Shown here piece by piece: positions 51,891 through 60,118 of a stretch of DNA of 64,000 bases. The stretch is from Variovorax sp. PAMC 28711 (GTDB lineage Bacteria > Pseudomonadota > Gammaproteobacteria > Burkholderiales > Burkholderiaceae_C): positions 4,004,501 to 4,068,500 of the forward strand of contig NZ_CP014517.1 of the NCBI RefSeq assembly GCF_001577265.1, read 5' to 3'. Both the position numbers and the translations under genes were made by a program. Below the pieces are notes generated by a model, which did not search any database, was not told the DNA's origin, and saw only the letters and a list, made by a program, of their open reading frames with translations. Position 1 is the first letter of the stretch. The number at the start of each line of letters is the position of its first letter.

Positions 51891-52795
51891 CGCTGACCCA
51901 TCGGCGCGCCGTCTGGCTCATGGTCGTTGCCACGCTCATGTGGGCGACGGCCGGCGTGGTCACGCGCCAGCTCGAGCATGCGCGCAGCTTCGAGGTCACG
52001 TTCTGGCGCGCCTTCTTCACGGTGCTGTCGCTGCTCGTCATTCTGCCGACCTGGCAGGGGCGGGCCGTCTTCTCGAAGATCCGCCATGGCGACCGCTCGC
52101 TCTGGTTTTCCGGCGTGTGCTGGAGCGTGATGTTCACCGCCTACATGGTCGCGCTCACGCTCACCACCGTGGCCAACGTGCTGGTGACGATGGCGCTCGG
52201 ACCGTTGTTCACCGCGTTGGCAGCGCGCGCGTTCATCGGGCATCGGCTCGCGGTCCGCACCTGGGGCGCGATCGTCGTGGCCGGTCTCGGCATCGGCTGG
52301 ATGTACGGGTCGCAGCTGTCGGGCGGCGGGCAGTGGCTCGGCACGCTCGTCGCGCTGTGCGTGCCAATCGCCGCGGCGGGCAACTGGACGGTGACGCAAC
52401 ACGCCCACGCGAAAGGGCACGACGTCGACCTGGTGCCGGCAGTGCTCATCGGCGCTGCGCTGTGTGCGCTCTACACGTTGCCGCTGGCCTGGCCGCTGAG
52501 CGCGAATCCGCACGACCTCGGCTTGCTGGCTTTCCTGGGCCTCGTGCAACTTGCGATTCCCTGCGTGCTGTCGGTGATGTGCGCACGGGTTCTCAAGGCG
52601 CCGGAGGTGTCGTTGCTGGCCTTGCTCGAAGTGATCTTCGGCATCGCGCTCGCCTGGCTCGGGGCCGGCGAAGAACCGGCGCCGAGCGTGCTGGCCGGGG
52701 GAGCACTGGTGATCGGTGCGCTCGTGGTCAACGAATGGCTCGGCGGGCGGGCCTCCCTCAAAAAGAAACACTGCGCGATGCCATCGAATCGATAG
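51887..52795 (+). CDS. EamA/DMT-family permease
   Basis: 302 residues from the ATG at 51887, which overlaps the previous stop. About ten TM helices in two EamA repeats: AVWLMVVATLMWATAGVVTRQ then VANVLVTMALGPLFTALAA, and AKGHDVDLVPAVLIGAAL then LLALLEVIFGIALAWLGAGE. The conserved PxxTAL- and E-V/F-type boxes of the drug/metabolite transporter superfamily are recognisable. Substrate is unknown; relatives export amino acids or metabolites. The C-terminus (GGRASLKKKHCAMPSNR) is basic and cytoplasmic. It converges with the lipoprotein gene. Confidence 0.85.
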   Translation: MTLTHRRAVWLMVVATLMWATAGVVTRQLEHARSFEVTFWRAFFTVLSLLVILPTWQGRAVFSKIRHGDRSLWFSGVCWSVMFTAYMVALTLTTVANVLVTMALGPLFTALAARAFIGHRLAVRTWGAIVVAGLGIGWMYGSQLSGGGQWLGTLVALCVPIAAAGNWTVTQHAHAKGHDVDLVPAVLIGAALCALYTLPLAWPLSANPHDLGLLAFLGLVQLAIPCVLSVMCARVLKAPEVSLLALLEVIFGIALAWLGAGEEPAPSVLAGGALVIGALVVNEWLGGRASLKKKHCAMPSNR

Positions 52796-52849
52796 CGGGT
52801 CGCGCAGTGCGGATAGGCCTCGCAGGCCCTGCGAAACGAATAACGCTGC

Positions 52850-53239
52850 TTACGGGCGCGCAATCTTCCAGACGTTATTGAAGTTGTCGCCCGTGCGGTC
52901 GCCGGCCTTCATGTCGCTCGCGTAGTAGTACAGCGGCGCGCCCTTGTAGGCCCACTGCTTCTTGCCGTCGTCGCGCACGATGACGGTGTAGCCGCCCATC
53001 GGCTTGGCCATGTCGCCGGCGCCGAGTGCCGGCCACAGCACCGCGCATTGCGCATTGCAGACCGACTTGCCGCTGCCGACGGTGTCGCGCGTGAAGGTGT
53101 AGAGCGTCTTGCCATTTGGGCCGACGAGCACGCCATCGGCGGTGCGGGTCGGCGCGTCGGGCGCCTCGGCGGTTTTGGTCATGCTGCCGCAGCCGGCGAG
53201 CAAGGCAGCAGCGAGGATCGAAGCGCTGAACAGTTTCAT
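52850..53239 (-). CDS. Small lipoprotein with PF03640-type repeats (COG4315)
   Basis: 129 residues, GGAGAAAC ribosome site before the ATG at 53239. Lipobox LLAGC with acylated Cys expected at 17. The mature part has the two tandem secreted repeats of the Lipoprotein_15 family: LVGPNGKTLYTFTRDTVGSG with CNAQCAVLWPAL, and YTVIVRDDGKKQWAYKGAPLYYYASD with the GD...NVWKI end. The function is unknown; some relatives are envelope or stress proteins. It lies between the EamA gene (convergent) and smpB on the same strand. Confidence 0.88.
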   Translation of the reverse strand: MKLFSASILAAALLAGCGSMTKTAEAPDAPTRTADGVLVGPNGKTLYTFTRDTVGSGKSVCNAQCAVLWPALGAGDMAKPMGGYTVIVRDDGKKQWAYKGAPLYYYASDMKAGDRTGDNFNNVWKIARP

Positions 53240-53331
53240 GGAGTTTCTCCTTCGGTTAAAAAACGCAAAAACACGGATGCACAGGTTGGCAGTTTATGCC
53301 GCGACTGCGACAACTCGCGGCAGGTCAGGGT

Positions 53332-53811
53332 TCAGCGGCTGCGGCTCTTCATGGCGCGCTCGACTTCGCGCTTGCCTTCGCGGTCCTTGATGGTGTCGCG
53401 CTTGTCGTGCTCGGCCTTGCCCTTGGCCAGCGCGATCTCGCATTTCACCTTGCCCGCCTTCCAGTGCAGGTTGAGCGGCACCAGCGTGTAGCCCTTCTGC
53501 TCGACCTTGCCGATCAGGCGGCGAATCTCTTCCTTGTGCAGCAGCAGCTTCTTGGTGCGAACCGAGTCCGGGCTGATGTGCGTCGACGCGCTGTTGAGCG
53601 GATTGATCTGGCAGCCGATCACGTAGAGCTCGCCGTCGCGGATGATCACGTAGCCGTCGGTCAGTTGCACCTTGCCTTCGCGCAGCGATTTGACTTCCCA
53701 CCCTTCGAGCACCATGCCGGCCTCGAAACGCTCCTCGAAGAAATAGTTGTAGGCCGCTTTCTTGTTGTCGGCGATGCGTGTGGAGGGGTCTTGTTTCTTT
53801 TTGGTGGCCAT
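53332..53811 (-). CDS. smpB: SsrA-binding protein SmpB
   Basis: 159 residues, typical size. The OB-fold core has [34 protein letters not shown] and [13 protein letters not shown]. The basic C-terminal tail ([20 protein letters not shown]) enters the mRNA channel of stalled ribosomes. SmpB carries tmRNA in trans-translation. No ssrA gene is visible in the window. It diverges from ratA over 62 bp, the conserved smpB/ratA-rnfH arrangement. Confidence 0.97.
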   Translation of the reverse strand: MATKKKQDPSTRIADNKKAAYNYFFEERFEAGMVLEGWEVKSLREGKVQLTDGYVIIRDGELYVIGCQINPLNSASTHISPDSVRTKKLLLHKEEIRRLIGKVEQKGYTLVPLNLHWKAGKVKCEIALAKGKAEHDKRDTIKDREGKREVERAMKSRSR

Positions 53812-53873
53812 GGCTTCGAAAGTTGGGGCAGCATGGCTTCAATACAATCCGTCGCGCACGCCGTGCCGATTCT

Positions 53874-54326
53874 ATGAAAACTGTCAACAAGTCCGTCCTG
53901 ATCTGGTACAGCGCCGAAGAGATGTACGCGCTCGTCACCGATGTCGCCAAATATCCCGAGTTCCTCCCATGGTGCGACAAGGCCCGTGTGATCGAGCAGG
54001 ACGACGCCGGCATGACGGCGGAAGTCGGTCTCGGTTTCGGCGGTATCCGCCAGAGCTTCACTACGCGAAACACGCACGTGCCGGGGCGCGAAGTGCAGCT
54101 CAAGCTGGTGAGCGGCCCGTTCTCCAACCTGGATGGGGTCTGGAAGTTCACGCCCGTCGGTGCCGAAGGCGAACGCGCATGCCGCGTGGATCTCAACCTC
54201 AGCTACGGCTTCAGCAACTTCGCCTTGCAGGCCCTGGTCGGTCCGGTGTTCGACAAGATCGCCTCCAGCCTGGTCGAAGCCTTCGTGAAGCGCGCCGAAC
54301 AGGTCTACGGCCCCTCGGGCGGCTGA
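53874..54326 (+). CDS. ratA: RatA/COQ10-family START-domain protein
   Basis: 150 residues from the ATG at 53874 (MKTVNKSVLIWYSAEEMYAL). Polyketide cyclase/START fold with DVAKYPEFLPWCDKARVIEQ, TTRNTHVPGREVQLKLVSGPF and SNFALQALVGPVFDKIASSLV. The family covers E. coli RatA, once described as a toxin blocking subunit joining, and mitochondrial Coq10, a ubiquinone-binding protein; the latter role is more plausible for a conserved single gene. A TACAAT -10-like box lies at 53843-53848. rnfH follows after 8 bp. Confidence 0.9.
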   Translation: MKTVNKSVLIWYSAEEMYALVTDVAKYPEFLPWCDKARVIEQDDAGMTAEVGLGFGGIRQSFTTRNTHVPGREVQLKLVSGPFSNLDGVWKFTPVGAEGERACRVDLNLSYGFSNFALQALVGPVFDKIASSLVEAFVKRAEQVYGPSGG

Positions 54327-54334
54327 GCGAACCG

Positions 54335-54664
54335 ATGCAGGTCACAGTGGTCTGTTCGCCGGCGCCGCGCGAAGTGTTCGAACAAACGCTGTCGATCACC
54401 GATGGGGCCACGCTGCGCGATGCGGTGCAGGCCAGCAGTTTGTCGGCGCGTTTTCCCGCGCTGGACTGGGCGGGCCTCGCACCGGGCATCGGAGGCCGCG
54501 CGGCGCCGTGGGAACAACCGCTGCAAGCGCTGGACCGCATCGAGCTGTGTCGCCCGCTGAAAGTCGATCCCAAGGTGGCGCGCCGCGAGCGCTTCCAGCA
54601 ACAGGGCGCGAAAGGCACCGGCCTGTTCGCCAACCGCCGCGAGGGTGGAAAAGCGGGCTACTGA
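54335..54664 (+). CDS. rnfH: RnfH-family protein
   Basis: 109 residues from the ATG at 54335. Ubiquitin-like beta-grasp fold: QVTVVCSPAPREVFEQTL, TLRDAVQASSLSARFP, then the family box LQALDRIELCRPLKVDPKVARRER (about 68-91, split here by position). The tail is basic and glycine-rich. The partner is unknown. It follows ratA, as in E. coli, where the pair was initially called a toxin-antitoxin module. It converges with the DUF4124 gene, with 15 bp between them. Confidence 0.9.
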   Translation: MQVTVVCSPAPREVFEQTLSITDGATLRDAVQASSLSARFPALDWAGLAPGIGGRAAPWEQPLQALDRIELCRPLKVDPKVARRERFQQQGAKGTGLFANRREGGKAGY

Positions 54665-54679
54665 ACCTCCTCGGCAGGA

Positions 54680-55213
54680 CTATTTGCAGTCGCCGCTGAT
54701 GACGGTCTGCAGGCGCTGCTGTTCTTCGGCGCGCGCCTTGTCATCCATGATTTCCCGTTCGCCCTTGTCGTTCAGGCGCGCCACCCGGATGCCGCTATCG
54801 TAGGTCGCCTTGCTCTGGCGCGCGCGGTTGCAGTTTTCCGCCTTCGCCTGCGCAAGCTTCTGCGCCTCGGCGGCCTGCCGTGCTTTTTCGGCGTCTTCGG
54901 CGCGCTTCGTTTTCTCTTCGAGTTCCTTGTCCACGCCGCTCGGCCTGACGGCACCACTGGCGCTGCGAGCCGGCGCCGCCAAGGGCGTCCCGGCGACAGC
55001 GTCGGAGGGTGGCGTCACCGGGGCGAGGGCAGGGCGCGACGAAGCACCCCCGGCGCGGCGCACGATGTTCTTTTCAGGAATGTCGGGCGGCGGCGCCTGG
55101 TCGCTGAAGACCTTCTTGCCGGCGTTGTCGACCCACTGCCATTGGGCGTGCGCCGCGAGCGGCAGCACACAGACAAGACCGAGGACAAGGGTGGGCAGGC
55201 GCATGAATTTCAT
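54680..55213 (-). CDS. Periplasmic DUF4124-domain protein
   Basis: 177 residues from the ATG at 55213. A signal peptide (MRLPTLVLGLVCVLPLAAHA) leads to the DUF4124 motif QWQWVDNAGKKVFSDQAPPPDIP immediately after cleavage. A disordered Pro/Ala linker (about 50-95) and a charged coiled coil follow (KELEEKTKRAEDAEKARQAA, about 95-130). Two cysteines (CNRA and CK at the end) could pair. The function of this domain is unknown; it may bind peptidoglycan-related or protein ligands. It diverges from guaB over 139 bp. Confidence 0.85.
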   Translation of the reverse strand: MKFMRLPTLVLGLVCVLPLAAHAQWQWVDNAGKKVFSDQAPPPDIPEKNIVRRAGGASSRPALAPVTPPSDAVAGTPLAAPARSASGAVRPSGVDKELEEKTKRAEDAEKARQAAEAQKLAQAKAENCNRARQSKATYDSGIRVARLNDKGEREIMDDKARAEEQQRLQTVISGDCK

Positions 55214-55352
55214 GCGCGGCAGTTTAGCGCCATGTGAGTGTTTGTAACCGTAAAAGAGCGTTTCACGTCGACAGCGCAAGGGCCAAGCCATCGGCCTGTC
55301 GCCGCGGGTAATTACCGAGCCTCGTTACAATCCGCCTTTTGGAGCCTCAGTC

Positions 55353-56822
55353 ATGCGCCTTCTCGGCAAAGCGCTCACCTTCGACGATGTGTTGTTGGTG
55401 CCAGCGTTCTCCCAGGTCCTGCCCAAGGACACCTCCCTCGCCACCCGACTTTCCCGCAACATCACGCTGAACCTCCCGCTGGTTTCGGCGGCGATGGACA
55501 CCGTGACCGAGGCCCGCCTCGCCATCGCGATCGCTCAGGAAGGCGGCATGGGCATCGTGCACAAGAACCTCACCGCGCAACAGCAGGCCGCCGAGGTGGC
55601 CCGCGTGAAGCGCTACGAGTCGGGCGTGCTGCGCGACCCGGTGGTGATCACGCCCACGCACTCGGTGCGCCAGGTCATGGCGCTGTCCGACCAGTTGGGC
55701 ATCTCGGGTTTCCCGGTGGTCGACGGCGGCAAGGTGGTCGGCATCGTGACCGGGCGCGACCTGCGCTTCGAGACGCGCTACGACGCGCCCGTCACCGAGA
55801 TCATGACGCAGCGCGACAAGCTCATCACCGTGCCCGACGGCACCACGCTGGCCGATGCCAAGGCGCTGCTCAACAAGTACAAGCTCGAGCGCCTGTTGGT
55901 CATCAACAGCGACTGGGAGCTCAAGGGCCTCATCACCGTCAAGGACATCACCAAGCAGACCAGCTTCCCGAACGCGGCGCGCGACGGCAGCGGTCGGCTG
56001 CGCGTGGGCGCAGCGGTCGGTGTGGGCGACGGCACCGAGGAGCGCGTTGAAGCGCTGGTGGCCGCCGGCGTCGACGCCATCGTGGTCGACACCGCGCACG
56101 GCCACAGCGCGGGCGTGATCGAGCGCGTGCGCTGGGTCAAGAAGAACTATCCGCAGATCGACGTGATCGGCGGCAACATCGCGACCGGCGACGCCGCGCG
56201 TGCGCTGGCCGACGTTGGCGCGGATGCGGTCAAGGTCGGCATCGGCCCGGGCTCGATCTGCACCACCCGCATCGTGGCGGGCGTGGGCGTGCCGCAAATC
56301 ATGGCGGTCGACAGCGTGGCAACGGCCTTGCAAGGCACCGGCGTGCCGCTGATCTCCGACGGTGGTGTGCGCTACTCCGGCGACATCGCCAAGGCGATCG
56401 CCGCAGGCGCCAGCACGGTGATGATGGGCAGCATGTTCGCCGGCACCGAAGAGGCACCGGGCGAGATCGTGCTGTACCAGGGCCGCAGCTACAAGAGCTA
56501 CCGCGGCATGGGCTCCATCGGCGCGATGCAGCAGGGCAGTGCCGACCGCTACTTCCAGGAATCGACCACCGGCAACCCGAACACCGACAAGCTGGTGCCC
56601 GAGGGCATCGAAGGCCGCGTGCCTTACAAGGGCTCGATCGTGTCGATCGTCTACCAGATGGCCGGCGGCGTGCGCGCCAGCATGGGCTATTGCGGTTGCG
56701 CGACCATTGCCGACATGCAGAACAAGGCCGAGTTCGTCGAGATCACGACCGCTGGTATCCGCGAGAGCCATGTGCACGACGTGCAGATCACGAAAGAAGC
56801 GCCCAACTACCGGGCTGAATAA
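55353..56822 (+). CDS. guaB: Inosine-5'-monophosphate dehydrogenase GuaB
   Basis: 489 residues. A TIM-barrel core is interrupted by two CBS domains (about 95-205, [19 protein letters not shown] and [15 protein letters not shown]). The catalytic loop [15 protein letters not shown] places Cys-303 as nucleophile. [24 protein letters not shown] and [11 protein letters not shown] complete the active site. It oxidises IMP to XMP, the committed step to GMP. A GGAG site lies at the usual distance, and a TACAAT -10-like box lies 22 bp before the ATG. guaA follows after a 154-bp gap holding a dispersed repeat. Confidence 0.97.
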   Translation: MRLLGKALTFDDVLLVPAFSQVLPKDTSLATRLSRNITLNLPLVSAAMDTVTEARLAIAIAQEGGMGIVHKNLTAQQQAAEVARVKRYESGVLRDPVVITPTHSVRQVMALSDQLGISGFPVVDGGKVVGIVTGRDLRFETRYDAPVTEIMTQRDKLITVPDGTTLADAKALLNKYKLERLLVINSDWELKGLITVKDITKQTSFPNAARDGSGRLRVGAAVGVGDGTEERVEALVAAGVDAIVVDTAHGHSAGVIERVRWVKKNYPQIDVIGGNIATGDAARALADVGADAVKVGIGPGSICTTRIVAGVGVPQIMAVDSVATALQGTGVPLISDGGVRYSGDIAKAIAAGASTVMMGSMFAGTEEAPGEIVLYQGRSYKSYRGMGSIGAMQQGSADRYFQESTTGNPNTDKLVPEGIEGRVPYKGSIVSIVYQMAGGVRASMGYCGCATIADMQNKAEFVEITTAGIRESHVHDVQITKEAPNYRAE

Positions 56823-56896
56823 AGCTCACCCCCAGGCTACGCGCACTTCGTGTCGCTATGCCTTCCCCCTTCCGGGGGCGACACCAGCGGCCCGGC
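56823..56896 (-). repeat. Dispersed GC-rich repeat, copy 2 (guaB-guaA gap)
   Basis: Begins at the guaB stop. Read on the minus strand, it has the blocks of the hrpA copy in the same order: CGCCGGGCCGC, CCCCCGGAAGGGGG, AGCGACACGAAGTG, then AGCCTGGGGGTGAGCT. It contains a CCCC/GGGG dyad that could form a stem in the guaBA transcript. Confidence 0.75.
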
Positions 56897-56976
56897 GAAG
56901 CCGGTTCCGCGGTGTTTCTGGAATGGGCCGCGGCGCCGACAAGGCAGTGCGGCGAAATGCTTTCTCGGGCTATCTC

Positions 56977-58590
56977 ATGCAACACGACAAGGTTCTGATT
57001 CTCGACTTCGGCTCGCAAGTCACGCAGCTCATCGCGCGCCGCGTGCGCGAGGCGAATGTGCTGAGCGAAGTGCACCCCTGCGACGTCACCGACGAGTGGA
57101 TTCGCGGGTATGCCGCCGATGGCCATCTGAAGGGCGTGATCCTTTCGGGAAGCCACGCCAGCGTGTACGAAGACACCACCGACAAGGCGCCGCCAGCGGT
57201 ATTCGAGCTCGGCGTGCCGGTGCTGGGCATCTGCTACGGCATGCAGACGATGGCGCAGCAGCTGGGCGGCAAGGTCGAAGGCGGCCACACGCGCGAATTC
57301 GGCGCAGCCGACGTGCGTGCACGCGGGCACACGCGCTTGCTCCAGGACATCGCCGACTTCACGACGTCGGACGGCGAGGGCATGCTCCACGTATGGATGA
57401 GCCACGGCGACAAGGTCACCGAGTTGCCGCCCGGCTTCAAGCTCATGGCCAGCACCGAGAGCTGCCCGATCGCCGGCATGGCCGACGAAGAGCGCGACTT
57501 TTACGCGGTGCAATTCCACCCGGAAGTCACCCACACGCTGCAAGGCCAAGCGATCCTGAATCGCTTCGTGCTGGACATCTGCAAGGCCAGGCCGGACTGG
57601 GTCATGCGCGACCACGTGGCCGACGCCGTCGCGAAGATCCGTGAACAGGTGGGCGACGAAGAGGTCATCCTCGGCCTGTCGGGCGGCGTCGATTCGTCGG
57701 TGGCTGCCGCGTTGATTCACCGGGCCATCGGCGACCAGCTGACCTGCGTCTTCGTCGACCACGGCCTGCTGCGCCTGAACGAGGGCGACCTCGTCATGGA
57801 GATGTTCGAGGGCAAGCTCAACGCGAAGGTGATTCGCGTGGATGCCAGCGACCTGTTCCTCGGCAAGCTGGCCGGCGTGAGCGACCCCGAGGCCAAGCGC
57901 AAGATCATCGGCGGCGAATTCGTCACCGTGTTCAAGCAGGAGGCGGCCAAGCTCACCAGTGCGGGTGCCAAGGGCGCGAAGTGGCTGGCGCAGGGCACCA
58001 TCTACCCCGACGTGATCGAGTCGGGCGGCGCCAAGAGCAAGAAGGCCGTCACCATCAAGAGCCACCACAACGTGGGTGGCTTGCCAGAGCAGCTCGGCCT
58101 GAAGCTGCTGGAGCCCTTACGCGACCTGTTCAAGGACGAAGTGCGCGAACTCGGTGTGGCGCTTGGCCTGCCGCACGGCATGGTGTATCGCCATCCGTTT
58201 CCCGGCCCGGGTCTGGGTGTGCGCATCCTCGGGGAAGTGAAGAAGGAATACGCCGATCTGCTGCGCCGCGCCGACGACATCTTCATCCAGGAACTTCACA
58301 ACTTCAAGGACGAGGCGACCGGCAAGAGCTGGTACGAGCTCACGAGCCAGGCCTTCACGGTCTTCCTGCCGGTCAAAAGCGTCGGCGTGATGGGCGATGG
58401 CCGCACCTACGAATACGTGGTGGCGTTGCGCGCCGTTCAGACCAGCGACTTCATGACGGCCGACTGGGCGGAGCTGCCGTATGCGCTGCTCAAGAAGGTG
58501 TCGGGCCGCATCATCAACGAGGTGCGGGGGATCAACCGTGTGACCTATGACGTGTCGAGCAAGCCGCCGGCGACGATCGAGTGGGAGTGA
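56977..58590 (+). CDS. guaA: GMP synthase (glutamine-hydrolysing) GuaA
   Basis: 537 residues from the ATG at 56977 ([20 protein letters not shown]). An N-terminal class I glutamine amidotransferase has Cys-86 in [10 protein letters not shown], and the His/Glu of the triad in [11 protein letters not shown]. The ATP pyrophosphatase domain has the P-loop [13 protein letters not shown]. The C-terminal dimerisation domain ends [19 protein letters not shown]. It aminates XMP to GMP. Its 3' end is a recognised insertion site for genomic islands, and a decayed AbiE remnant lies just behind it here. The gene itself is intact. Confidence 0.97.
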   Translation: MQHDKVLILDFGSQVTQLIARRVREANVLSEVHPCDVTDEWIRGYAADGHLKGVILSGSHASVYEDTTDKAPPAVFELGVPVLGICYGMQTMAQQLGGKVEGGHTREFGAADVRARGHTRLLQDIADFTTSDGEGMLHVWMSHGDKVTELPPGFKLMASTESCPIAGMADEERDFYAVQFHPEVTHTLQGQAILNRFVLDICKARPDWVMRDHVADAVAKIREQVGDEEVILGLSGGVDSSVAAALIHRAIGDQLTCVFVDHGLLRLNEGDLVMEMFEGKLNAKVIRVDASDLFLGKLAGVSDPEAKRKIIGGEFVTVFKQEAAKLTSAGAKGAKWLAQGTIYPDVIESGGAKSKKAVTIKSHHNVGGLPEQLGLKLLEPLRDLFKDEVRELGVALGLPHGMVYRHPFPGPGLGVRILGEVKKEYADLLRRADDIFIQELHNFKDEATGKSWYELTSQAFTVFLPVKSVGVMGDGRTYEYVVALRAVQTSDFMTADWAELPYALLKKVSGRIINEVRGINRVTYDVSSKPPATIEWE

Positions 58591-58662
58591 GGGATGTAGA
58601 TAATATCCATATAAATCAATAACTTAGATCGATTTATGATGTCCGTGAACGCGACATCAATG
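58591..58662. other. AT-rich junction between guaA and the abiE remnant
   Basis: This stretch is clearly richer in A+T than its surroundings. It holds two inverted repeats: ATAAATC (58611-58617) with GATTTAT (58631-58637), and GATGTC (58638-58643) with GACATC (58653-58658). Homology to AbiEii appears to stop at about 58662. It looks like a recombination scar; no integrase gene is present. Confidence 0.5.
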
Positions 58663-59325
58663 GAAACGTGGCCTCGGCTGCGCGGCGCAGTTCGGCGGCT
58701 TCCAACGCTTCCTCGGCAAGCGGTACCCAGAGATCGAAGCAGTCCTTCAGGCGGGTATGGGCCATGCCGAGCAGGCACACCGCATGAAACTTCTCGGCAC
58801 CACCGTGTATTTCGGACAGGAGGGCAGTTGCGGGGCGGACAGGTGTTCGAGCAGCACCGGGTCGCTGACCATCTCCGGCGCCGGCGTGACCGCGTCGCCA
58901 AAACCCATGTCCACCGGCAGCGCGATACGCGCACCATCCACCTTCGCCCGCAGGTCGTTCCGCACATCGCCGTAGCCCGCCTCCTTGCGGATCACCGAGC
59001 CTTTGACCGAGGCAGTATCGAAGGCGATGCCATCCTCCACCTCGATCTGGCAGATCTCGCCGAACGCGGCTACGGCGGTGTCGATGTCGTCTGGACCGAA
59101 GCCCAGCAGATCCGCCTCCCGCGTCGGGCGATGTGGTTGGTCGTAGCACAGCGAAAACATGAGTGCGCCCTTGAGCAAGTAGTCGGCGGCATGCGGCGAG
59201 ACCGACAGCCCGTACAGGAGCCGCTCCAACCCATAGTGAGTCAGCGTCAGGTTGAAGTCCTGCTTCGTGGCATCGGCGCGCTGCTTCAGGCGGGCGCGGA
59301 TGGAAGCGGGCAGGTTGCGGCTCAT
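58634..59325 (-). pseudogene. abiEii: AbiEii-type nucleotidyltransferase toxin, frameshifted and truncated
   Basis: Starts at the ATG at 59325, overlapping the antitoxin stop by ATGA. The N-terminal part reads MSRNLPASIRARLKQRADAT and LLKGALMFSLCYDQPHRPTREADLLGFGPDD in AbiEii style. In place of the expected Asp-x-Asp the metal motif reads Glu-Ala-Asp. Near 58797-58804 one base is missing: after PKYTVV the frame goes to PRSFMRCACS and a stop at 58747. The other frame continues with AEKFHAVCLLGMAHTRLKD and LAEEALEAAELRRAAEATF, the true family sequence. The C-terminal about 70-90 residues are replaced by junction DNA. The toxin should be dead. Confidence 0.85.
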
Positions 59326-59933
59326 GCGGTGGCGCTTTCCAGATAAGGCCGCATGACATTGGCAACGCGATCCACCGTGGCGTAGTGCCAGAGCGCATCC
59401 ATGGTCAGCTGGCGCTGCGTCCAGCCATCTCGCAGCGCTTCCAGCGCCACGTCCAGACCGATCTTGTTGTGGTACTTGAAACAGTCGACCACCGTCTCGG
59501 CCGCGTTGAACACCGGGACCTTCACGCCGTCGATCTCGACCGGCTCGATGCCCTCGGTCAGAGCGGCGCCCGACATGCGCACCATGCACAGAGCAGGCTG
59601 GTCCAGTCGTGGGGTGGCCGAGTGATGGAGGATCGCCATCCAGACCTCGAAGGGTGCCTGCGTGCCGATGCCATGGACGCGCAGCGCCGACAGCAGACAC
59701 ACGACGCCACGCGGCACGCGCAGGGCTGCCCCGGCCAGGGACCGGTGCTCGCTGAGAGCGCGCCCCGGCAGGCTGTAGACGCCGCACGCGATGCGCTCAA
59801 GCTTGCCGGCTGCAACCAGCCGGCTGAGCACCACGGTCGACAGGCCTTGCTCAGCCAGATCGCGCGCGCGCAGCAGTGGCCGACGCTTGGCGAGCGCGAG
59901 GACGGCTTGTTCGAGCGTGGAGTCCGAGCCCAT
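59322..59933 (-). CDS. abiEi: AbiEi-family antitoxin/transcriptional repressor
   Basis: 203 residues. An N-terminal winged helix domain (AVLALAKRRPLLRARDLAEQ, STVVLSRLVAAGKLERIACGVYSLPG) is followed by the AbiEi C-terminal region (PRGVVCLLSALRVHGIGTQAP, NAAETVVDCFKYHNKIGLDVALEALRDG). In type IV AbiE systems this protein represses the operon and counteracts the AbiEii nucleotidyltransferase. The reading frame is complete, although its toxin partner is broken. A 24-bp palindrome lies 23 bp upstream of the start and is the likely operator. Confidence 0.88.
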   Translation of the reverse strand: MGSDSTLEQAVLALAKRRPLLRARDLAEQGLSTVVLSRLVAAGKLERIACGVYSLPGRALSEHRSLAGAALRVPRGVVCLLSALRVHGIGTQAPFEVWMAILHHSATPRLDQPALCMVRMSGAALTEGIEPVEIDGVKVPVFNAAETVVDCFKYHNKIGLDVALEALRDGWTQRQLTMDALWHYATVDRVANVMRPYLESATA

Positions 59934-59955
59934 TGCTGAAGCATGTTGCAGTAAT

Positions 59956-59979
59956 TAGTCATTTGTGAGCAAACGACTA
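59956..59979. promoter_or_regulatory. Probable AbiEi operator palindrome
   Basis: Arms TAGTCATTTG and CAAACGACTA, 10 bp each with one mismatch, flank TGAG. The site is 23 bp upstream of the abiEi start. AbiEi repressors are known to bind inverted repeats of about this size in their promoters; binding here is inferred. Confidence 0.6.
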
Positions 59980-60020
59980 GCGAACGCAATGCGGGCATCG
60001 TTGTCGGACATTCCCTTCAC

Positions 60021-60044
60021 GGTGTGGCGTCCGTTCGCCACACC
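60021..60044. other. Perfect 9-bp inverted repeat between abiE and the PQQ dehydrogenase gene
   Basis: GGTGTGGCG and CGCCACACC surround a 6-bp loop (TCCGTT). No T-run follows on either strand, so it is not a standard terminator. It lies 75 bp upstream of the dehydrogenase start and could be an operator or a stem near the transcript start. Confidence 0.45.
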
Positions 60045-60118
60045 CATTCGCATTCGAGGGTAGCACCGTCGCTCACGGCCCGTCTGGCGGCCGTTTGGAC
60101 GCGTACCTCGGAACTTTC

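Noticed and set aside
52796-52849. Possible terminator between the convergent EamA and lipoprotein genes
   Set aside because: Short GCCTCGCAGGC-type dyads occur, but no stable stem with a T-run was found.
53874-54664. ratA-rnfH as a toxin-antitoxin module
   Set aside because: Both belong to conserved single-copy housekeeping families and lie in the standard position next to smpB. RatA resembles the ubiquinone-binding COQ10 fold, so a defence role is not supported here.
58575-60118. Flanking att direct repeat of the guaA 3' end around the abiE remnant
   Set aside because: I looked for a second copy of the GAGTGGGAGTGA end of guaA downstream and saw none, so the island idea rests on the junction and gene decay only.
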